Below are positions 1 through 6,094 of a stretch of DNA of 11,933 nt, one piece after another (within the stretch, counting starts at the first letter, position 1; each line of letters starts with the position of its first letter). The position numbers and the translations under genes were made by a program. The DNA is from Streptomyces sp. GTDB taxonomy: Bacteria > Actinomycetota > Actinomycetes > Streptomycetales > Streptomycetaceae. The stretch spans positions 1 to 11,933 of the forward strand of contig DOWQ01000788.1 of the NCBI GenBank assembly GCA_003519485.1. Reading direction: 5' to 3'. The notes beneath the pieces are model-generated. The model worked only from the letters and a program-made list of their open reading frames with translations, had not been told where the DNA came from and made no database searches.

Positions 1-7
1 TCCAACA

Positions 8-445
8 TCAGGGGTCAAGGCCCGTGTGGTGGAGAAGCGGTGTCGGGCGGTCGGCGATCTGGTCGTTGGGCAGGCCCTGCGCGACCAGGGCGACGGCCTC
101 GCGTTCGCGGCTGGTCAGCTCTTCCAGGCTGCCGATGTTGAGCGGCTGGGTGACGTACCTGTTGATGAGCTGGCGGGTGATCGAGGGCGCGAGCAGAGCG
201 TCGCCGGGCGCGGCGACCCGTACGGCGTGCAGGAAGTCTTCGGCACGATGCCTTTACCAGGAATCCGGCGGCACCGGCGCGCAGCGCGGCGAAGACGGAT
301 TCGTCCTCGCCGTAGTTGGTCAGGATCACGACATGCAGCCGGGCCAGCCGGGTCTGCGGCGATACGCCGGGTCGCCTCGATGCCGCCGAGGGCCGGCATC
401 TGGATGTCGATGAGCGCGACATCGGGCAGCGCACCGCGCAGGTCG
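8..445 (-). pseudogene. Decayed LuxR/NarL-type response regulator fragment
   Basis: Response-regulator sequence can be read on the minus strand only by changing frame twice. The first piece (about 365-430) has a phosphoacceptor-type stretch reading DVALIDIQMPALGGIEATRR. The second (about 250-355) continues as HVVILTNYGEDESVFAALRAG and GFLVK, the usual end of a receiver domain. The third (about 8-245) reads EDFLHAVRVAA, SITRQLINRY, then LTSREREAVALVAQGL, the start of a LuxR-type helix-turn-helix. The first shift fits loss of two bases near 355 (a natural ...DPRLARLHVV... reading). The second fits two single-base losses near 237-246. The N-terminal ~45 residues are missing, and the HTH breaks off after DQIADR before a stop at 8-10. 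Such regulators normally pair with a sensor kinase; none is visible. I infer a dead gene. Sequencing error could explain single indels but not both missing ends. Confidence 0.7.
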
Positions 446-853
446 GCACACCGACGCCCTTCGGCCCCGTTCGGTGGTCTCCGTGAGGGAAACCCGGGCG
501 GCTCTGGAGTCGTTCCAGCGGGCGCTGGAACCAGGGACCTGCAGGGGCTGCTCAACGTGCTAGCGCCCGAGGTCGTCGTCAGTGACGGAGGCGGCATCAA
601 GCAGGCCGCGCTGCGGCCGATCCTCGGGGCCGAGAAGGTGGTCCGCTTCTTGGCCGGCGGCAAGACCGATGCCAGGATCACCGTTGGCCCGACCGTGGTC
701 AACGGCAGCCCAGGACTCTTCTTCCGCCTGGACGGCGAAATCGATGGCGTTAGGGCGGCCCGCGTCGAGGACGCCCGCATCACCGGCCTGTACTACGTCC
801 GCAACCCGGCCAAGCTGACCCGCGTCGCATCCGAGACCCCGCTCACCCCGTGA
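441..853 (+). pseudogene. C-terminal remnant of an ECF41/SigJ-like sigma factor
   Basis: From about 536 to the stop at 851-853 the frame encodes a SnoaL-like domain typical of the C-terminal extension of ECF41 (SigJ-type) sigma factors. Two family hallmarks are visible: a DGGG-I-K stretch near 586-600 (family DGGGK) and NPAKL near 802-816 (family NPDKL). The preceding piece (about 441-533, another frame) reads RHTDALRPR and then ETRAALESFQRALEPG, which fits the end of sigma region 4 and the linker. The two are separated by a one-base shift near 534, where GGG would need to be GGGG to restore the frame. Sigma regions 2 and most of 4 are absent, so it cannot work as a sigma factor. It begins where the opposite-strand response-regulator remnant ends. 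Family assignment is from recall of motifs. Confidence 0.72.
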
Positions 854-859
854 TGAATA

Positions 860-873
860 CGGTCCACTGACCG
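860..873. terminator. Small hairpin after the sigma-factor remnant, possible weak terminator
   Basis: CGGTC-CACT-GACCG forms a perfect 5-bp stem with a 4-base loop, seven bases after the stop of the sigma remnant and 57 bases past the end of the convergent small membrane gene. No T-tract follows. It is short and could be chance. Apart from it I see nothing in 854-929. Confidence 0.2.
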
Positions 874-929
874 CAGTTCGTACCGCAGCGGATGAGATGC
901 GTTACCGCGCTGCAGCTGCCCCTATGTGC

Positions 930-1163
930 TTATCCGTCCCCCAGTAGGTGCACGAGGCGGACGACGAAGAAGCCGGCCACGAGGATAGTAACCAACAGGA
1001 TGATCAGTAGCGGGCCTTTTGCCCATCCCTTGGCCGGGTTATAGGTTTCCTGGGGCCCGGCTTCGGCGGTACTGCTTTCGGCTGGTGGCGTGTCTCCCGG
1101 GCGTACGCCGCCGCCGGGCTCGAGGCCGGGTGTTTCGGATGGGTCCGGGTCGCTGTGCGTCAC
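930..1163 (-). CDS. Small single-pass membrane protein, DUF6480-like
   Basis: The 77-residue protein starts at a GTG. Residues 1-45 are hydrophilic and rich in Pro, Glu, Gly and Ser (MTHSDPDPSETPGLEPGGG...). A conserved-looking NPAKGWAKGP stretch precedes one strongly hydrophobic helix at about residues 51-74 (LLIILLVTILVAGFFVV), and the protein ends just after it. This looks like a C-terminally anchored or single-pass protein with no catalytic motif. I recall short Streptomyces proteins of this composition as DUF6480, function unknown. The gene lies 64 bases after the crtU stop on the same strand, so it may be the last gene of the crtY-crtU transcript, though it could be unrelated. The ribosome site is weak (GGTGA directly before the start). 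A six-codon open frame (ATG at 1184) ends in TGA directly before the GTG. Confidence 0.72.
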   Translation of the reverse strand: MTHSDPDPSETPGLEPGGGVRPGDTPPAESSTAEAGPQETYNPAKGWAKGPLLIILLVTILVAGFFVVRLVHLLGDG

Positions 1164-1227
1164 TCACCGAATGTATTGGCTCATGGTGTTGTCTGCACGG
1201 CGGTGCGTGTTGAGGCGGGCATACGGG

Positions 1228-2787
1228 TCACATCAGCCGGTTGAGTAGGCGCAGGCCGGCCGAGCGCCCTTTGACCGGCACCGACCACAGTGGGTGCCCT
1301 CGTACTCCCCAGGTCGACAGCAGGGCGTTGGCTGCCTGGAATCCGGTGGTGGCGGCTCGCTCCATCAGGGCGACGGGGAGTTGCGTCCGCACCATGTCTC
1401 CGGCCAGGGTCAGTCGTGGGTGCGGGGTGTGGACGGTCGGGCGGTCCTCGTACCCGTCTGCCGGAAACAGGGGGCAGTCCTGGTGCCATTCGTGGCGGGT
1501 GTCGATGACCGTCGCCGATGCGGTTTCCGGGTAGAGGCGCTTCAGTTCGTCCATCGCGCTGTGTTCCACCGACGAACGGTCGGCGTCCGGCGGTACGGCG
1601 TAGGCGTGCAGTTCCACGACGGAGCCTCCGGTACGGGCTGACCAGCGGGCGGCTTCGCCCTCCCAGCGTTCGAGCACGCTGACGTTGTCGACGGGGCCGA
1701 AGCCGCTGGTGCCCAGGAAGCCGGGCCGGTCGGCGTTGACGGGTCGGTCCAGCCAGTAGCGGGAGACCAGGAAGGGAGGCGCTTGGCGGAGCCTCCCGAT
1801 CTTGGTGCGCCAACGCTTGCTGCCCAGGCCGGGGGAGTCGCTGACCAGGGTTTGCAGTCCGCGGCTGTCCAAAGCGAGGACGACCGCGTCGTAGTGCTGG
1901 TGCGTGGTTGTTGTTGTGGCGTCGGTGGAGAAGAGCGTGAAGCCCTCTTCCTCGGGTCGCACCGCCAGCACGCTGGTGCCCGTGCGGATGTCGGTTCCCC
2001 GGCCGGTGATATAGCGCGCCAGGGGCTCCCACAAAGCGGTGGGGAAGGGCTCGCTGGGCACATCGAACAACAGGCCCTCGGAGGAGCCCAGGAAGTAGAT
2101 GTGGAACATGAGGACGAGTTCCGCGGCGGACAGGTCGCGGGGGTCGGCGAAGAAGCTGCGGGAGAACACCTCGAACGCCAGATGCCGTGCCGTGGCTGGG
2201 AAGCGTACGGATTCCAGAAAGTCTGTGGCACTGATGCTGTCGAGCCGCCGGTAGACATCGGGTACTCGCACGTCCAGCAGGCCCAGTGCCGCCCGCGGTT
2301 TCATACCGGCCAGGCCGCGCCAGGTGAAGGTGGGGCTGAGGGCGATGAAGCCGAGCACACTCCACGGCGGTGTTCGGGGCACCCGTCGGAAGCTGTCGCG
2401 GGCGCCGCCGCTACGCAGCAGCGGGTAGTCCTCCAGGGGCGTCAGGGCCCGCAGACCGGGATCGGCGCGTCGCAGCAGTGCTCGCAGATTGTAGTACTGC
2501 CGGAAGAAGGCGTGGAAGCCCCGGCTCATCGTCACCGGCGACCCGTCGGCTAGAACGGTCGGCCATCCGCTCAGCCGGCCTCCCAGGCAGGCGCGCTGCT
2601 CCAGCAGATCGACGCGGACTCCCCGCTCGGCGAGGGCCGTTGCGGCGGCAAGCCCGGCGATCCCGCCTCCCACGACGGCAGTACGGACGCCGGGGCCCGT
2701 GGGCCGGTCGGAGCCGGCCGGTGCGGACCAGAGCACGGCTCGCCGGTCACGCCCCCGGCGATCCCGGGAACTCCGCTGGTGCTTCAC
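1228..2787 (-). CDS. crtU: CrtU, carotenoid desaturase/methyl-migrating ring-aromatising enzyme
   Basis: The 519-residue flavoprotein of the phytoene-desaturase-like superfamily matches CrtU in length and motifs. CrtU converts the beta rings of beta-carotene into aromatic phi rings, moving a methyl group during desaturation, to give isorenieratene. An FAD-binding motif, VVGGGIAGLAAATALAERG, lies at residues 38-56, followed by the acidic ribose contact in LLE and by GGRLSGWP. CrtU-typical SRGFHAFFRQYYNLRALLRR follows at about 88-107. The C-terminal FAD-contact region reads LAGDMVRTQLPVALMERAATTGFQAAN at 461-487. The start is the GTG at 2787 because GAAAGGA sits 6-7 bases upstream; the frame stays open upstream but only as a shadow inside crtY. 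It overlaps the end of crtY by 41 bases, so the two are probably translationally coupled. The enzyme is expected to be peripheral to the membrane, where carotenoids lie. Confidence 0.93.
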   Translation of the reverse strand: MKHQRSSRDRRGRDRRAVLWSAPAGSDRPTGPGVRTAVVGGGIAGLAAATALAERGVRVDLLEQRACLGGRLSGWPTVLADGSPVTMSRGFHAFFRQYYNLRALLRRADPGLRALTPLEDYPLLRSGGARDSFRRVPRTPPWSVLGFIALSPTFTWRGLAGMKPRAALGLLDVRVPDVYRRLDSISATDFLESVRFPATARHLAFEVFSRSFFADPRDLSAAELVLMFHIYFLGSSEGLLFDVPSEPFPTALWEPLARYITGRGTDIRTGTSVLAVRPEEEGFTLFSTDATTTTTHQHYDAVVLALDSRGLQTLVSDSPGLGSKRWRTKIGRLRQAPPFLVSRYWLDRPVNADRPGFLGTSGFGPVDNVSVLERWEGEAARWSARTGGSVVELHAYAVPPDADRSSVEHSAMDELKRLYPETASATVIDTRHEWHQDCPLFPADGYEDRPTVHTPHPRLTLAGDMVRTQLPVALMERAATTGFQAANALLSTWGVRGHPLWSVPVKGRSAGLRLLNRLM

Positions 2788-4021
2788 GTGTGTCCTTTCC
2801 GTCCGAGGTGGGGGTATGCGCCGGTGTCCGGGGCTGGGGTGGTGAGCGGCGTGGGAGGACCGGCAGCTCGGCGAGGGTACACAGCATGGGCACAACGGGA
2901 GTGCCAAGGCCGATCGCCCACTCCTCTGTGAGTGTCGACCGGCCGGTGAGGAAGCGGATGACCCTTTCGGGAGGGTTGCCGCGGAAGAGGTCTTCGAAGA
3001 ACGCGGCGCCGTCGATCCGTCCGGTGGCCAGAGCGCGGAGCAGCACGGCGTCCATGGCACGGTGGCGGCGGGCGTGCGGACACGGCGGAACCGGTGTGCG
3101 CCCGGCCCGGTACGCCGCTGCGACAGCGGCGGTCTGGCGTTGGAGCGCGGCAAAGGTGTAACCGGTCGAGGGCCGGGTCGCGCCGCCGGCGGCACCGATG
3201 CGGAAAACTGACCTGCCGACCCGGCGAGGGAAGTCACCGTCCGTCATGGGGATGACGCCCTGCTCCGTGCTGGTCACGGTCAGGGCGCCCAGTGGGCGTA
3301 CGTGTTCGGTGTAGTGGCGCAGCGCGGCGTCGTAGGCCTCCCGGTTCAGGAGAGTTTTCGAAAATTCGGTGTACTCCACCAACGCGCTGCGCGGGCTGAG
3401 GGGCAAGACGTAGGCGAAGGACAGTCCGCGATGCGGCTGAGGCGTGCGCAGGTCCATGAGTTCTGCGACGGAAGGGTCGAAGCGGTCTTCCTCGGTGGTG
3501 ACGAACCAGCCGCGGAAGTGCTGCAACAGGGTGGTGCGGGCAGGCGGCAGGCGTTGAGGGGGGCGTGAGTCGAACACGTAGCGGCCGGTGTAGCGGAACG
3601 GCCGTGACCAGCAGTCGACCCCGGTCACCTGGGCGCCTCCGGGCGTGTCCGCGACGCCGGTAACGGTGCCGGTGAGGCGGTGGAGCGAAGGCGCCGCGGC
3701 CAGTTGGACGTCCAGGGTCCGGGTGTAGTCCGTGGAGCGGATCATCTTGTACCGCGGGGAGGAGGGGCCCGTGGTGACGTGGCCGTCCCGGCCGGTGATC
3801 CGCAGGCGTGCCCAGGAGGCCGTGACCAGGTCGTCGTATTCGCCTGCCTCTTCCTGCCAGAAGCACCAGGTGCGGGCTGCGCTTCGGGCCGGGCCTTCGG
3901 GTGGTTCCACGAGGAGCACCGAGGGCAGGGGAGCGCCCGATTGGTGCTGGGTCAGCAGGCGCCTCGTCAAGGAGAGGCCCGCGGCACCTGCCCCGACCAC
4001 GATGATGTCCGCATCGCTCAT
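2747..4021 (-). CDS. crtY: CrtY-type lycopene beta-cyclase
   Basis: The 424-residue protein is a FAD/NAD(P)H-dependent lycopene cyclase, which forms the beta rings of beta-carotene from lycopene. The dinucleotide motif VVGAGAAGLSLTRRLL is at residues 8-23. Further CrtY-family signatures are TWCFW at 51-55, YKMIRSTDYTRTLD at 91-104, FDSRPP at 150-155, LLQHFRGWFV at 165-174, a conserved acidic stretch LVEYTEFS at 214-221 (family catalytic Glu region), and RIGAAGGATRPSTGYTFAALQRQT at 274-297. The start ATG at 4021 is fixed by a near-perfect AAGGAGG a few bases upstream. It lies 120 bases after the restored end of the dehydrogenase gene, and its 3' end overlaps crtU, supporting one transcript. 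It is the monomeric bacterial type, not the split CrtYc/CrtYd type of some actinobacteria. Confidence 0.94.
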   Translation of the reverse strand: MSDADIIVVGAGAAGLSLTRRLLTQHQSGAPLPSVLLVEPPEGPARSAARTWCFWQEEAGEYDDLVTASWARLRITGRDGHVTTGPSSPRYKMIRSTDYTRTLDVQLAAAPSLHRLTGTVTGVADTPGGAQVTGVDCWSRPFRYTGRYVFDSRPPQRLPPARTTLLQHFRGWFVTTEEDRFDPSVAELMDLRTPQPHRGLSFAYVLPLSPRSALVEYTEFSKTLLNREAYDAALRHYTEHVRPLGALTVTSTEQGVIPMTDGDFPRRVGRSVFRIGAAGGATRPSTGYTFAALQRQTAAVAAAYRAGRTPVPPCPHARRHRAMDAVLLRALATGRIDGAAFFEDLFRGNPPERVIRFLTGRSTLTEEWAIGLGTPVVPMLCTLAELPVLPRRSPPQPRTPAHTPTSDGKDTREAPAEFPGSPGA

Positions 4022-4141
4022 CACTGCCTCCTTCCCGTGTCGTCGCATGACACTCCGCCGGTCGTACGGGGACCACCACGGTTTCGCCCGCCTCCTCATC
4101 CTTCGAATCCCACCTCATGTGGAGCAGGTGGCGGCCGTTGC

Positions 4142-4856
4142 TCAGCGATCCAAGGCGTCGACGAGCATGCGACCGACCGTCTGCACCCGGCCTCACCACT
4201 GCGGCTCCGGAGCCGAGCCCGTGGGCGATGGCCTGGAGGGCCTGGTCAAGGTCCGCCGCCGGCGGCATCGCAGGAGGGGTTCCGAACACAGACCGGTCGG
4301 CGAAGCCGGTGTCCATGTGGGGCAGCCGAACGTCCAGAACACTGACCCGGGGCCGGCGCAGCTCGCTGCGAACGGTTGTCAGCCAGGCGCTCAACGCACT
4401 TTTGGAGCCGCTGTAGGCGGCCATGCCGGGCTGCGGGCGCTCTACGAGCACTCCCGTGATGGCTGCGATGGCCCCGCCTTCGGGCAGAAGAGGAAGTGCG
4501 GCCCGCAGGACTGCCATCGGAGCCAGAGCGTTGACTGTCATGAGATGCTCGGCGACCGCGTCCGGCGTGTCATGCGAACGGCCGAAGGCGGGTGTTCCGA
4601 TGGTGACGACCACCGCGTCGATTCCGGACAGGGCCTCCGTGGCCCAGCTCGCCAGCGCAGCGCACCGGTCGAAATCGTAGCCGTCGAACTGACGGGTTGG
4701 GCAGCCGTCCAGCGCCCGCGACCGCTCTGCGAGGCGTTGGGCGTCCCGCCCCGCTACGGCGAGTACGGCACCCCACTGGTGCAGGACCGTGGAGAGCGCA
4801 CCCCCGAGCACGCCCGTCGCGCCCACGACCAGTACTTTGGCGCCGTCGAGGTTCAT
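4142..4856 (-). pseudogene. Short-chain dehydrogenase/reductase with 3' frameshift
   Basis: The SDR starts at the ATG at 4856, with GAGGAG about 8 bases upstream. The cofactor motif GATGVLGG is at residues 12-19, a structural Asn in VNALAPM at 109, and YSGSK with Tyr148 and Lys152. The usual catalytic Ser 13 residues before Tyr is Gly135, next to Thr134, so the active site is not canonical. After about residue 221 (VV) the frame stays open for some 320 further codons inside crtY. Removing one base in 4186-4195 instead yields RVQTVGRMLVDALDR and a stop at 4142, giving 237 residues, normal for an SDR. I take this as a one-base insertion or equivalent two-base loss; it affects only the C-terminal tail, so partial function is possible. 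It is the first gene before crtY. Substrate is unknown; a carotenoid-related redox step is inference. This could be a sequencing error. Confidence 0.75.
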
Positions 4857-5323
4857 ACGTCGCTCCTCTGCATGTCTCGTGGCCGACCGGCAGGAATGCC
4901 CTGTGGACGGCGCTCCTTTCGAGCCCCGTCCACGCTCAAGCCGCCACTTTTCGGCACCGTGACCGATCGCCTGTTGCCGAAGGGCGCGGCTCGCCTCGCA
5001 GAATGGTGTTGCGTGGCGCTGATCGGTGCAGTCTCTCGCGACTCCTGCGCCGCGCGGCGCAGGCCGGATGCGTTCAGCAGAGGAGTTCACCCGGGGGAGC
5101 GACCGGTTCGGCGTCCGCGCGCTCCGCGGGCGGGGCTCGCCACGGCGGCGCACACGAAGGTTTGCGTGAAGGAGCCGGAGAGAGTCAGCCGATCGGGTGT
5201 GCGGACCGCTGGGTGCACGGGGTAGGCGTTGGGGTATGAGAGAGGTTCGCCTCCGTCCGGGGCCCGCCCCGGGTCGGCGTCGACGGCCACAGCCCTGCCG
5301 GAAGGAAGAGGAGGCTCTCTACG
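4857..5323. promoter_or_regulatory. Divergent intergenic region between the SDR-crtY-crtU operon and crtT
   Basis: These 467 bases contain no convincing coding sequence and must hold the promoters for both directions. I see no clear housekeeping -35/-10 pair. Visible elements are the 20-bp palindrome at 5044-5063, a good ribosome site for crtT (GAGGAG about 9 bases before its ATG), and ATCGGTGCA at 5022-5030, which resembles ATCGGTACA in the litR-crtE region. In studied Streptomyces crt clusters such promoters depend on the light-induced sigma factor LitS; whether that applies here cannot be read from the sequence. Confidence 0.5.
5044..5063. repeat. Perfect 20-bp palindrome in the divergent crt promoter region
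   Basis: The half-site CCTGCGCCGC is followed directly by its exact reverse complement GCGGCGCAGG, with no spacer and no mismatch. It lies 188 bases upstream of the SDR start and 261 bases upstream of crtT. It could be an operator for a dimeric regulator or an RNA hairpin in a leader. The direct symmetry without a loop fits a DNA-binding site better than a terminator. Confidence 0.55.
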
Positions 5324-6055
5324 ATGCCGCTGCTGCACGGTGCGGCCCTGCGTGAGGCGTTCGACCGCTCGGCCGGCGCCTATGACCGCCTGGTCGGCGC
5401 CAATCCCGGGTACCCCCGTCATCTGCGGCTTTCCGCACGCCGGCTGGCTCTGCCAAACCGGGGCGCGGGTGGCAGAGTGCTCGACCTCGGGTGCGGGACC
5501 GGGGCGTCCACGGCCGCGCTGCTGTCGGCCGCACCGAGGGCTGAGATCGTCGCCGTCGACTCCTCCGCAGGCATGCTCGAGCGTGCCGCCGCCAAGCAGT
5601 GGAACGGTGACGTCTCCTTTGTGCATGCCTCGGCCGAGGAGCTGCCCGGGGCCGGGGTCCGCGGGCCCTTCGACGCGGTTTTCGCCGCCTACCTGGTGCG
5701 TAACGTCAGCTCCCCGGATGCGGTACTGAGATCCGTACGGGCGATGATGCGGCCCGGCGGCCGGCTGGCCGTCCACGAATACGCCCTCTCCGGAGGCAGC
5801 AGGCACCGGCTCATCTGGTCAGCGGTGTGCTGGGGTGTGATCATTCCGTCCGGCTCGATCGGTCCCGGTGGATCCGGTCTGTACCAGCATCTGTGGCGCA
5901 GCGTCCTCGAGTTCGACACTGCGTCCGCCTTTCGCGACCGCTTGGCGGCGACGGGGTTCGACTCCGTACGTATGGCGTCGGTGCCCGGGTGGCAGCGGGG
6001 CATCGTGCATACCTTCGTGGCCCGGCGCCCGGAGGCGGACACTACGGAACTCTGA
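5324..6055 (+). CDS. crtT: CrtT-like class I SAM-dependent methyltransferase
   Basis: The 243-residue protein has a class I methyltransferase fold. SAM-binding motif I is VLDLGCGTGASTAAL at residues 52-66. The acidic ribose-binding residue is in IVAVDSSAGML at 75-85, then HASAEELPG at 101-109, and post-motif FDAVFAAYLVRNVSSPDAVLRSVRAMMRPGGRLAVHEY at about 116-153, similar to UbiE/MenG-like enzymes. By family and position it is the crtT of Streptomyces crt clusters, whose substrate is not settled; isorenieratene formation itself needs no SAM methylation because CrtU shifts existing methyls. Start choice rests on GAGGAG about 9 bases upstream. It is the only carotenoid gene other than litR on the plus strand, and it ends 39 bases from the convergent Rieske gene. 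The specific symbol is less certain than the methyltransferase call. Confidence 0.85.
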   Translation: MPLLHGAALREAFDRSAGAYDRLVGANPGYPRHLRLSARRLALPNRGAGGRVLDLGCGTGASTAALLSAAPRAEIVAVDSSAGMLERAAAKQWNGDVSFVHASAEELPGAGVRGPFDAVFAAYLVRNVSSPDAVLRSVRAMMRPGGRLAVHEYALSGGSRHRLIWSAVCWGVIIPSGSIGPGGSGLYQHLWRSVLEFDTASAFRDRLAATGFDSVRMASVPGWQRGIVHTFVARRPEADTTEL

Positions 6056-6063
6056 TTCCGCCG

Positions 6064-6075
6064 GGCGGCGCCGCC
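6064..6075. terminator. GC palindrome between convergent genes, possible weak terminator
   Basis: GGCGGCGCCGCC is self-complementary and lies in the 39-base gap between the convergent stops of crtT and the Rieske gene. It has no loop and no T-tract, so a terminator role is only suggested by position. Confidence 0.2.
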
Positions 6076-6094
6076 ATGACGCGCTTGGCCGCGG

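Noticed and set aside
26..440. N-terminal part of a plus-strand open frame that reaches the sigma-factor remnant.
   Set aside because: This stretch is antisense to response-regulator sequence on the minus strand; only the part after about 441 resembles a sigma factor.
1164..1184. Six-codon open frame (ATG at 1184) ending right before the small membrane gene, as a possible leader peptide.
   Set aside because: It has no ribosome site, and such short frames are common by chance.
2788..3237. The crtU frame stays open upstream to 3237, giving a 669-residue reading.
   Set aside because: The extra part lies inside crtY, has no family similarity, and the ribosome site GAAAGGA fits the GTG at 2787.
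3234..4141. Long open continuation of the SDR frame through crtY, suggesting a giant fusion protein.
   Set aside because: This part is the crtY gene read in another frame, with Arg/Pro-rich shadow composition and no domains; a frameshift is simpler.
3732..5225. Long plus-strand open frame of about 497 codons.
   Set aside because: It is antisense to crtY and the SDR, has low-complexity composition and no motifs, as expected of a high-GC shadow frame.
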